Origin: CAYOSF01 sp964406605
GTDB lineage: Bacteria; Chloroflexota; Dehalococcoidia; DSTF01; RBG-16-68-14
Reading direction: 5' to 3'
Length of the DNA: 64,000 nt
Assembly (NCBI GenBank): GCA_964406605.1
Contig: CAYOSF010000010.1
Coordinates: forward strand, 124,001 to 188,000
Shown in pieces: positions 1 through 7,499 of this stretch. Under the pieces are notes generated by a model that was not told the DNA's origin, ran no database searches, and saw nothing but the letters and a program-made list of their open reading frames with translations. Each line of letters begins with the position of its first letter. Positions within the stretch are counted from its first letter, which is position 1. The position numbers and the translations under genes are program-made.

Positions 1-1459
1 CCTGCTTCTTGGGATGCTCTTCGGCTCGTCGAGCGCGACGACCGGCAGCGCCCAGGAGACCGAGTTCGTTCCCATCATCTTCGTGCACGGCGGCGCCGGC
101 TCGGGTGCGCAGTACCAGTCGCAGGCGATGCGCTTCGCCAGCAACGGCTATCCGGCCGACCGTATCCGGGTCTTCGACTACGACTCGTCGAACCCGGCGC
201 CGGAGATCGTCCAGCCGGCCCTGGACGCGCTCATCGATGGTGTCCTCGCCGAGTTCAATGTCGACCAGGTCTACATGCTGGGACACTCGCTCGGCACGGG
301 CGTCATGCAGTCGTACCTGAACAGCTCGCCCGAACGCGCCGCGCGGGTTGCCAAGTACGTCAACATCGACGGCTCCCCGGCCGACTCCCTGCCGGGCGGG
401 GTGCCCACCCTGGCGATCTGGGGTATGGGCCACTCGGAAGTCGAGGTCGTGGGAGCGGAGAACGTGTACCTCCCCGACCAGACGCACACGCAAACGGTGA
501 CCTCGCCGGAGTCGTTCGCGGCGCAATACGAGTTCTTCACGGGCGAGCCGCCGGCGACGACGGACATCGTGCCCGAGGCGGACGTCCAGCTCGCCGGGCG
601 GGCGGTGCTGTTTCCGCAGAACGTGGGAATCGAAGGCGCCACGCTGGAGATCTGGGACGTCGATGCGCTGACAGGGGCCAGGACGGGCAGCGAGCCGGAG
701 GCGACGTACGTCCTGGGAGCCGATGGCGCGTGGGGGCCCTTCGCGGCCGACGGGACGGCGCACTACGAGATGGTCTTGATCCGCGAGGACGGTACGCTCG
801 ACCATCACATCTACTTTCAGCCGTTCATCAGGAGCAACTACCTGATCCGGTTGCTCTCGGTGGCACCCGATTCCCCGATCGTGCTCAACGCCGATGGCAG
901 CGAACGCCACAGCGACGCCACGATCATCAGGTACAAGGAGTGGTGGGGCGACGATCCGGGCGGCCGCAACGACACGCTGGAGATCAACGGGACGAACGTG
1001 ATCAACGCGGCGACGAGCCCGATCTCGAACCGGACCATCGGGATCCATGCCTTCGACAAGGGCTCCGATGGGGTGACCGACCTGAGCGAGCCGGACGCGT
1101 TCTTCATCGCGCTGCCGTTCCAGACCGGCGTGGACATCTACATTCCCGCGGCGCCGCCCGATGGGACGATCTGCTTCGCGAACGCGCCGAGAGGCGATGA
1201 GAGCCACATGCAGGTGGTGAACGTCCCGAACTGGCCCTCATCCGAGCACCGCATCTCGGTCGAGTTCACTGACTACGTCCGGGAGGGCGAACCGGAATGC
1301 GGAGCGGCCGCCGCGCCGGAACCGACCCCGCAGCTCCAGCTTCCCGATACGGGCAACGGGCCGACACCGGGCGCAGGTGTGCTGCCATACGCCGTCGGCA
1401 TCGCTCTTGCGATGGTCGTTCTTGGGCTCTCGGCCGTGTACGTCCGGTCGAGGTTGTGA
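1..1459 (+). CDS. Secreted alpha/beta hydrolase (lipase-like) with C-terminal LPDTG sorting-type tail, 5-prime partial
   Basis: The frame is open back to the window edge (an ATG at 14 is probably internal), and the first visible residues are the end of a signal peptide before QETEF. An alpha/beta-hydrolase core follows: the oxyanion strand FVHGGAGSG and the nucleophile elbow GHSLGTG near residue 93, as in triacylglycerol-lipase/esterase relatives. A region of about 250 residues (180-430) looks like beta-rich carbohydrate- or lipid-binding modules. The C-terminus has LPDTG, a hydrophobic segment of about 20 residues and a basic RSRL tail, which is the layout of a sortase substrate or a simple membrane anchor. 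No sortase gene is visible here. The hydrolase fold is clear; the substrate is unknown. Confidence 0.8.
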   Translation, partial: LLLGMLFGSSSATTGSAQETEFVPIIFVHGGAGSGAQYQSQAMRFASNGYPADRIRVFDYDSSNPAPEIVQPALDALIDGVLAEFNVDQVYMLGHSLGTGVMQSYLNSSPERAARVAKYVNIDGSPADSLPGGVPTLAIWGMGHSEVEVVGAENVYLPDQTHTQTVTSPESFAAQYEFFTGEPPATTDIVPEADVQLAGRAVLFPQNVGIEGATLEIWDVDALTGARTGSEPEATYVLGADGAWGPFAADGTAHYEMVLIREDGTLDHHIYFQPFIRSNYLIRLLSVAPDSPIVLNADGSERHSDATIIRYKEWWGDDPGGRNDTLEINGTNVINAATSPISNRTIGIHAFDKGSDGVTDLSEPDAFFIALPFQTGVDIYIPAAPPDGTICFANAPRGDESHMQVVNVPNWPSSEHRISVEFTDYVREGEPECGAAAAPEPTPQLQLPDTGNGPTPGAGVLPYAVGIALAMVVLGLSAVYVRSRL

Positions 1460-1593
1460 GAGCCGAACCGCCGGGGTCAGGTAGCTGCGAACGGCAGCTC
1501 CTCCGACAGGCCCGTCAGCGAGCATCGGCGCGGCGGAAGTCCGCGCCCGTCGCTTCCGATTCGTTCGTGTCGCCGGGTAGTCGGTGATCGGTT

Positions 1594-3255
1594 GTGTCCT
1601 TTCCGCTCTTCGTCGTCATCAGTTCGGCCGTGGCCGCAACGACGGTAGGCGCGACGCTGCTCGTTTCACGCTGGCGCCGCGCGGCGATCCTCGCCGCGTT
1701 CGCCGGTTCCGCCGGGCTCCTCCTGTTCCATGGTCCGGTCTTCTTCCACCACTTTCCCGTCGACGATGCCTACATCACACTGCGGTACTCCAAGCACCTG
1801 GCTGACGGGCTTGGGCCCAACTGGAACAGCGAAGGGAGGGTGGAGGGCTACACGAGCTTCCTCTGGATGGTACTGCCCGCTGCTCTGAACAAGCTGGGGC
1901 TTGATCTGGTAACGGGCCTGCGATTCCTGGCCTGGGGCTCCCTTCTTGCCACGCTCTTCATCGTCTACCGGATCTGGAAGCTGTGGGCGGACGAGGACGA
2001 CGGACATTCCGCCATCGATAGTCCGGTCCTGCTCGCGGCCGTGCTCCTCGCCGTCGCGATCACCGACGGCATCGCGTACTGGGGCTTCTCCGGCATGGAG
2101 ACCCCGCTCTTCATGTTCCTCCTTACGACCGGGGCTTATCTCTACCTCCTTGAGCGGCGAGGCGCCGCGCAGCCATGGTCAGCGGTCGTGTTTGCGGCGG
2201 CGGCGATGACCCGGCCCGAGGGTATGATCGCCGCGGCCGTCACGGCCGCGTTCACACTGGTGGATGCGGCCGGCATGGCGAACCGTCGCCGCGCACTTCT
2301 ACGTGTTGTCTCCTGGGGCAGCCTGTTCGTCTTGATCTACGGCTCGTATTTCCTTTGGCGGTACGACTACTACGGCGAACTGCTGCCGAATACGTTCTAC
2401 GCGAAGGCGGACCCGACGAGGGCGGTCGTGGCCCGCGGGTTTGACTACGTCCGCACTGCGGCTCTGACGTACCATCTCCTTCCCCTCCTCGCTGGCGTGG
2501 CAGTGCTCTTCACCAGACGCCGCCTGCGTCAAGACGCTGCCTATCTTGTGGTCCTGATCGTGGCGATGCTAACCGGCGTCGCCGTGGAAGGAGGGGATTC
2601 CTTCGGCCATGGGCGCTTCATCGCGCCGCTGCTGCCGCTGCTCTACGTCGGCGGCTTGGCCGGATTGGCGATGCTGCTTCAGCGGCTGCCGCTGCAGCCG
2701 AAGCAGAGCGCGCTCGTAGCGACGGTCGTGCTGGGCATCGCCGGCCTGATGCTCCTGCGGGAATCCCACAATCCCTTCCTTGCGGACGTTCGTGAGGATC
2801 ACGCTGACCGGCGCGTCCTCGGGCTTTGGCTGGGCAAGTACACGCCGCCCGACTACACCATTGCCGCCTTCGCCGTCGGTTCCATCGCGTACCACAGCGA
2901 CCGCAACATGCTGGACTTGCTGGGTATCAACGATGCGGTTATTGCCCATTCAGATGTGCCGGATTTCGGAACCGGTATCGCCGGGCACGAGAAATACAAC
3001 GTGGACTACGTTCTGGACGACGTGCGCCCGGAGATCATCGTTACGGGAGACGCGGACCTGGGGCCGCTCACCACGGAGGAGCTCCGCCGCAGGTCCGCGG
3101 GGCCCGGCGGACTCCCGGCGAAGACCGCGCTCATGACCGATCCACGTCTTTGGGAGCGGTACGAGGCCCGTTCGCTCTACGAGGATGGTCGCTGGTTCAA
3201 CTTTCTTCAGCGCAAGGACACCGTCGCCGAGCTGCAGGCGCCGGGGCTGAGGTGA
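1594..3255 (+). CDS. GT-C membrane glycosyltransferase (GT39/arabinofuranosyltransferase-like)
   Basis: A 553-residue polytopic protein with about ten membrane segments in the N-terminal 430 residues and a soluble C-terminal part. The first extracytoplasmic loop carries PVDDAYITLRY (about residue 55), the acidic pair used by GT-C enzymes to bind a polyprenyl-phosphate sugar donor, followed by EGYTSFLW, typical of the bacterial GT39/AftB-like group. It probably transfers a sugar from a lipid carrier to a cell-surface glycan or protein on the outer face of the membrane. Translation starts at GTG 1594; no strong ribosome site is seen. It stands alone between secreted-protein genes, so the acceptor cannot be inferred. 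Confidence 0.75.
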   Translation: MSFPLFVVISSAVAATTVGATLLVSRWRRAAILAAFAGSAGLLLFHGPVFFHHFPVDDAYITLRYSKHLADGLGPNWNSEGRVEGYTSFLWMVLPAALNKLGLDLVTGLRFLAWGSLLATLFIVYRIWKLWADEDDGHSAIDSPVLLAAVLLAVAITDGIAYWGFSGMETPLFMFLLTTGAYLYLLERRGAAQPWSAVVFAAAAMTRPEGMIAAAVTAAFTLVDAAGMANRRRALLRVVSWGSLFVLIYGSYFLWRYDYYGELLPNTFYAKADPTRAVVARGFDYVRTAALTYHLLPLLAGVAVLFTRRRLRQDAAYLVVLIVAMLTGVAVEGGDSFGHGRFIAPLLPLLYVGGLAGLAMLLQRLPLQPKQSALVATVVLGIAGLMLLRESHNPFLADVREDHADRRVLGLWLGKYTPPDYTIAAFAVGSIAYHSDRNMLDLLGINDAVIAHSDVPDFGTGIAGHEKYNVDYVLDDVRPEIIVTGDADLGPLTTEELRRRSAGPGGLPAKTALMTDPRLWERYEARSLYEDGRWFNFLQRKDTVAELQAPGLR

Positions 3256-3310
3256 GCGTGCACAGGCGAGACCCCCGTCCTTGACTAAGGAGTGGCAGCG
3301 CTTCCAGTCT

Positions 3311-3347
3311 GCCCGCCCGGGCGGGCCCGGGTCAGCAGGGGTATACT
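3311..3347 (+). promoter_or_regulatory. 16-bp GC palindrome followed by a TATACT -10-like box
   Basis: GCCCGCCCGGGCGGGC (3311-3326) is a perfect palindrome just downstream of the glycosyltransferase gene, and TATACT (3342-3347) lies 62 bases before the lipoprotein start at 3410. The palindrome may be an operator or a GC-rich terminator without a T-run; the TATACT hexamer is the best -10 candidate. No convincing -35 element is seen. Confidence 0.35.
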
Positions 3348-3409
3348 GCCGGCGGGCTGGCCTTGCTCGATAGGCCCGTCGCCGGGGCCGAAGGGAGCCA
3401 TCGCCGGGC

Positions 3410-4726
3410 ATGAGAAAGTCCTTTCCGGTCACAGCGCTTCTTGTCGCCGCTGCGGCGGCCGGTTCGTTGCTGCTGTGGGCATGTGGCGGAGACTCGGAAC
3501 AGCGGGGACAGCAGACCGCTCCGACGATGCTCGGGACGCCGGTCGTGACGGCAACCCCCGACGCGCGCGCCGGCCAGAGCGCTTCGGAGCGGCTCATCCA
3601 GCCGGGCGATCTGGTGTACGTGGGGGCGTTCCGGCTGCCGGACGGGCCGGAGGAGATCGGTTGGTACTACAGCGGCGCCGCCATGACCTACTACCCGGAC
3701 GGCGATCCGGACGGCCCGGCCGACGGCTACCCGGGTTCGATCTTCGGGACCGGGCACGACTGGAACCAGTACGTCTCGGAGATCAGCATCCCCGTTCCCG
3801 TCCTCTCGCCGGACAAGGACGTGGCTGACCTCAACACCGCGACCACGTTGCAGGACTTCCACGACATCCGGGGCGACCTGTTCGGTGAGTTCGAGATCCC
3901 GCGTGTCGGGCTCGAGTACCTGCTGGCGCAGGGCGGGCAGACGGAAGGCAAGCTCTACTTCTGCTGGGCGCAGCACATGGGCGAGGGCGACACCAACGCT
4001 TCCCATGGCTGGAGCAACCTCGACCTTTCCGACCCCGAGAGCGCCGGGCCATGGCGCATCGGAGACTACTGGAACTACGTCACCACCGACTACATCTTCG
4101 CCATTCCCCAGGACTGGGCGGACGTCAATACGCCGGGGATGTACCTCGCCACGGGCCGCTTCCGCGACGGCGGCCAGGGCGCGCGGGGACCGTCGCTCTT
4201 CGCCTACGGACCGTGGAACGAGGGCGACCCGCCCGCGCCGGGCAGCACGCTTCCGGCCGTCCCGCTGCTCCTGTACACGGATGTCACCGCCGCTGATGGG
4301 TACACCTTGGACGGCTACCACCATTCCGACGAATGGTCCGGCGGCGCATGGCTCACCGCGGGCGAGAAGTCGGCCGTGATCTTCGTCGGCACCAAAGGAC
4401 GGGGGGAGTGCTGGTACGGGAACGCGGACGGCCCGTGTCTCGACTGCGAGGACAGAGGCTGGTGGTCCGACGCCTTCGTCGGGCAGATGCTCTTCTACGA
4501 TCCCGCCGATCTGGCCGCGGTGGCCGCAGGCGAAAAGGAGAGCTACCAGCCTCAGCCGTACGCGACGCTGGGCATCGATGAGTACCTGTATCACGTGGAG
4601 TCCACCCAGCAGTTGCATCACGTGGGCGCGGCGGGCTTCGACCGCGAGCGGGGTCTGCTGTACGTCTTCGAACCGCTGGCCGACGGCGACAAGTCTCTGA
4701 TACACGTCTGGAGGGTGCAGGGATGA
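3410..4726 (+). CDS. Secreted lipoprotein of unknown function (gene A of a duplicated pair)
   Basis: 438 residues. The N-terminus is a lipoprotein signal (basic MRKS, hydrophobic core, lipobox LLWAC with Cys at about 25), so the mature protein should be lipid-anchored outside the membrane. The rest is rich in Trp, Tyr, Gly and Asp with no family I recognise; motifs such as LVYVGAFRLP, GTGHDWNQY and CWYGNADGPCLDCED (a possible three-Cys site) suggest an extracellular beta-structured or propeller-like binding protein. A deletion remnant of the same gene lies at 12177-12383, and the gene directly downstream (4818) is the stub of the lipoprotein found intact at 12475, so A and B were once neighbours. 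Possible substrate-binding role; not established. Confidence 0.7.
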   Translation: MRKSFPVTALLVAAAAAGSLLLWACGGDSEQRGQQTAPTMLGTPVVTATPDARAGQSASERLIQPGDLVYVGAFRLPDGPEEIGWYYSGAAMTYYPDGDPDGPADGYPGSIFGTGHDWNQYVSEISIPVPVLSPDKDVADLNTATTLQDFHDIRGDLFGEFEIPRVGLEYLLAQGGQTEGKLYFCWAQHMGEGDTNASHGWSNLDLSDPESAGPWRIGDYWNYVTTDYIFAIPQDWADVNTPGMYLATGRFRDGGQGARGPSLFAYGPWNEGDPPAPGSTLPAVPLLLYTDVTAADGYTLDGYHHSDEWSGGAWLTAGEKSAVIFVGTKGRGECWYGNADGPCLDCEDRGWWSDAFVGQMLFYDPADLAAVAAGEKESYQPQPYATLGIDEYLYHVESTQQLHHVGAAGFDRERGLLYVFEPLADGDKSLIHVWRVQG

Positions 4727-4880
4727 AGCTCCCTGGATGGCATGCGCCCGGCGTGCTACCCTCCGCGTGCGACCTCGACGGCAGGGTGCGGGCATGACCG
4801 CCCGGGAAGGTGGAGCGATGCGAGGCAAGAGACTTCTTTGGTGCGCGGTCCTGGTGCTGGCTGCCCTGGCGCTCGCCGCG
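4445..4880 (+). repeat. Left copy of a dispersed duplication (matches 12267-12541)
   Basis: Two blocks here, 4445-4516 and 4676-4880, match 12267-12541 almost base for base, in the same orientation. The intervening 165 bases (4511-4675) are missing from the right copy, exactly between two CTGGCC direct repeats (4511-4516 and 4676-4681), which indicates a microhomology deletion of 55 codons. A third match, GGTTCGTTGCTGCTGTGGGC at 3461-3480, recurs at 12204-12223. Confidence 0.9.
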
Positions 4881-5018
4881 GGCGCGCCGTCGCCGACGCA
4901 TCCGGCGACGTCTTCGCATTCCTTCCGCCGCTCGAGCTGCAGGCGACGCCAAGGCCCAGAAGAGCGGAAGCGACGAGGATGGAGGGTATGGCAAGGATCC
5001 TCACAGGCCTCCTCCTAA
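4818..5018 (+). pseudogene. Truncated remnant of the SGNH-like lipoprotein (gene B)
   Basis: From ATG 4818, with its upstream GGAAGGTGGAG ribosome site, the first 21 residues are nearly identical to the intact lipoprotein at 12475 (MRGKRLLWCAVLVLAALALA against MRGKRFLWC...). Homology then stops at about 4880, just before the lipobox Cys, and the frame runs into unrelated basic sequence ending at 5018. The lipobox and the whole catalytic domain are lost. Its end overlaps by four bases the 3-prime end of the convergent gene at 5015, so the ABC block abuts the decayed gene. Confidence 0.8.
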
Positions 5019-5584
5019 CGGCGTCTCCGCGCGACCCGTAGCCCGGCGAAGGCCAGCACGACGGCGGCCGGCACGGCGAATGCGACAGGCAGGACGCCGC
5101 CGGGGTTGATTGGCCTGCGTTCCTGGACATGAATATGCATCACGGGGCTCGACACCGCCGGGCCGGAAGCAGCCAGCTCCGGCGATTTCGGGAGGACGAC
5201 AACGTGCGCGCCGACGTCACCGTTCACCACCGACTTCACGGTCCAGGACCGGACCGCCGACGAATGCGGCGCGATGGAGCCCACCTCGATCTTGCGGTCC
5301 GAGGCCCAGTCTTCGGGGTCGACGTACGTCGTGCGGTCGAGCGCGACGAGCTCGATCGACGCAATCAATGTGCCCGTCGCGGAGTCGTTGTTGTTCGAGA
5401 TCGTGGCGCTCAGTTCAAAGCTGTCGCCCAGTTGCGTTGACACGCTGGACATGTCGAGCGACACGGTCACGTCGCCGAGCGGGGGCTGCTGCGCCGCCGC
5501 GGAGCCTGCCCAACGTACTCTGACGAAACCGCACGCGCACAGCAAGACGATGGCCAGGACGGCACGGCCGATCCAGCCGGTCAT
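5015..5584 (-). CDS. Secreted single-domain protein with C-terminal membrane anchor, ABC-2 exporter partner
   Basis: 189 residues: N-terminal signal peptide ending near AAAQQ, one immunoglobulin/CARDB-like beta domain (residues 35-150, with LGDSFELSATISNNND typical of NEW3/CARDB folds), then a hydrophobic segment (VLPVAFAVPAAVVLAFAGL) and the basic tail RVARRRR. It is therefore anchored by its C-terminus with the domain outside. The start is ATG 5584, overlapping the upstream permease stop by four bases (ATGA), which implies translational coupling. It is the last gene of the ABC operon and could be an accessory or surface partner of the ABC-2 system. The role is inferred from position only. 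Confidence 0.7.
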   Translation of the reverse strand: MTGWIGRAVLAIVLLCACGFVRVRWAGSAAAQQPPLGDVTVSLDMSSVSTQLGDSFELSATISNNNDSATGTLIASIELVALDRTTYVDPEDWASDRKIEVGSIAPHSSAVRSWTVKSVVNGDVGAHVVVLPKSPELAASGPAVSSPVMHIHVQERRPINPGGVLPVAFAVPAAVVLAFAGLRVARRRR

Positions 5585-6393
5585 GAGCGAAATCCCCCAC
5601 GTAGTCTGAGCTGGCTCGCGAGCAGGAAGACCAACGCGATACCAAGAGCCGCGGCGATCGCCGGTGACCAGAGCCAGTCCAGGCCCTGTCCGAATGTGTG
5701 ATCGCGGACGACGATCCCTCGGACGTATTCGGCGGCGGCCGTGACGGGGTTGGCGCGGTCTAGTAGGCCTCCCAGCCAGCCCTTGAACGTCAGCTGTGTG
5801 GGCGCCGCGAGCGCGACGAAGACGAAGAAGCTGACCGCCAGGCTCAACCGGTTCGAACTGGAAAAGATGCTCACGATGAGACCGAGCGCGCAGAATGCGA
5901 TTGTCAGGAGACTGCCCGTGAGGACCGCCACCACGATCGTCTCCGGGACGATGCCCAGTCCCCGCGCGAGCACCCAGATGTACGGGAAGGCGACCAGCAT
6001 CAGCACCGGCCAGATGGAACCGGCGGCGATCAGCTTGCCCAGTGCGATGTGCCGACGAGATAGGGGCGTAAGCAGCAATGTCTCCATCGTCTCGCGCTCT
6101 CGTTCTCCGCTGATGGCGTCGGCGCTCAACAGAAGGCTCGCCGCGACGCCGATGCCCAACGTCATCTGCACGATCAGGTTGACGGTGTCGCGCTGATCGA
6201 TGATGTTCAGGTCCTTGTTGTTCGCCGCCAGATAGGCGAGGAAGCTCAACAGCAAGCTGAAGCCAAGGGCAATGCTTGGCCCGCGCGCGGACAGCCACAA
6301 GTCGCGCAGCTCCTGGCCCGCGACAATGAGCCAGCCGAGCCGTGGTGCCGACATCGGTCGATCTCGCGGTTCAGCCATACTGAGCGAGGTCAC
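5581..6393 (-). CDS. ABC-2 type transporter permease
   Basis: 270 residues with six predicted membrane segments arranged as in ABC-2 permeases: a long N-terminal helix (ALGFSLLLSFLAYLAA), a large loop with SGERERETMETLLLTPLSRRHIALGKL, which is the cytoplasmic coupling-helix motif conserved in the family, and three closely spaced helices. It forms the membrane channel for the ATPase encoded immediately upstream (6390), whose stop overlaps this start by four bases. The family includes drug, polysaccharide and gliding-motility (GldF-like) exporters; the cargo is not evident. Confidence 0.88.
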   Translation of the reverse strand: MTSLSMAEPRDRPMSAPRLGWLIVAGQELRDLWLSARGPSIALGFSLLLSFLAYLAANNKDLNIIDQRDTVNLIVQMTLGIGVAASLLLSADAISGERERETMETLLLTPLSRRHIALGKLIAAGSIWPVLMLVAFPYIWVLARGLGIVPETIVVAVLTGSLLTIAFCALGLIVSIFSSSNRLSLAVSFFVFVALAAPTQLTFKGWLGGLLDRANPVTAAAEYVRGIVVRDHTFGQGLDWLWSPAIAAALGIALVFLLASQLRLRGGFRS

Positions 6394-7349
6394 AAATTCG
6401 CCTCCCCGGTGAGCGCGAAGAAGGCGTCACTGAGCCGGCCCCCCTCGAGCTCGTAGGAGAGCACGGGCACATCCGCCTCCAGCAGCGCCTTCAGGGCGTC
6501 CTTGCCGGCAACCGCCTTGTCCGCGTCGGTCACGCGGCCATCGAACGCGATGACAAACACGTCGCGTTCCTCTCCGGGCCTCACCAGGATCCCCTTGACC
6601 GCGCGCAGTGCCGCCGCTGCCCTTTCATGGAGACCACGAGGCACGCGCACGTTGGCTCCTCCGGTCGCTGCTTCCCGCTTGATCTCGTCGATGGTCCCCT
6701 GCGCTACGACGGCGCCCCGGTGCATGATGATCGCTCGCGCGCAGACCCCCTCCACTTCGTCAAGAAAGTGGGTGCTCAGGATCACCGCGGCGCCTCGGTG
6801 CTGGGCGACCTGGCGAATGAGCGCGAGTATCTGGCGCTGCCCGCCCGGGTCGAGGCCGAGGGTCGGCTCATCGAGGAAGATCACTTCCGGCTCGTTGACG
6901 AGCGCCCGCGCGACGCCGAGGCGCTGGCGCATCCCCCGGCTGTACGTTCCGATCGTCGATGTGGCTCGCTCCTCGAGGCCAACTTCGGCGAGGAGGGCGG
7001 AAGCGATCTCGTTCGCGCGCTTCGCGGAATGTCCGTACAGGCGCCCGTGGTACCGGATGAATTCCTCGCCTGTCTGGTGGAGGGGATAGCCCGCGCTTTC
7101 GGGCAGCACGCCGACCCGCTGCCGGATGCTGGCCGCCTTGGTGTGAGGTATGCCGGCTATGCGGAACGAGCCCCGGGTGGGCGTGAGGATAGTGGTGAGA
7201 ACGCGGATCGCGGTCGTCTTGCCGGCGCCGTTCGGACCGAGGAGCCCTATCACCTCACCGGCGTTCGCGTCAAAGGACAAGTCGCGCACTGCCGTGAACG
7301 AACCGTAGGACCGAGCCAGGGAATGCGCCTCCAGAATCGCGCTGGTCAC
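6390..7349 (-). CDS. ABC transporter ATP-binding protein (ABC-2 partner)
   Basis: About 319 residues from GTG 7349, preceded by CGAGAGG ten bases upstream; an in-frame ATG at 7388 would add 13 atypical residues. Motifs in order: Walker A GPNGAGKTT, Q-loop region LPESAGYP, signature YSRGMRQRLG, Walker B VIFLDEPTLGLDP, and switch His in LSTHFLDE. A C-terminal extension of about 95 residues follows the nucleotide-binding domain, as in DrrA/CcmA-like exporters. It energises the permease at 5581. Confidence 0.9.
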   Translation of the reverse strand: MTSAILEAHSLARSYGSFTAVRDLSFDANAGEVIGLLGPNGAGKTTAIRVLTTILTPTRGSFRIAGIPHTKAASIRQRVGVLPESAGYPLHQTGEEFIRYHGRLYGHSAKRANEIASALLAEVGLEERATSTIGTYSRGMRQRLGVARALVNEPEVIFLDEPTLGLDPGGQRQILALIRQVAQHRGAAVILSTHFLDEVEGVCARAIIMHRGAVVAQGTIDEIKREAATGGANVRVPRGLHERAAAALRAVKGILVRPGEERDVFVIAFDGRVTDADKAVAGKDALKALLEADVPVLSYELEGGRLSDAFFALTGEANL

Positions 7350-7499
7350 GTCGTCGATACCTCTCGGGCCAGTGTGACAGACGCACATGAAGCCATCATG
7401 AAGCCGCGCGGTCGGCCTAGCGAATCGCCTGCAGGCAGCGGCCGGATCGCAGATCCAACGAGAGGTCCCGGGCCAGCCGAGGCGAGGTGACTCGGAGCC

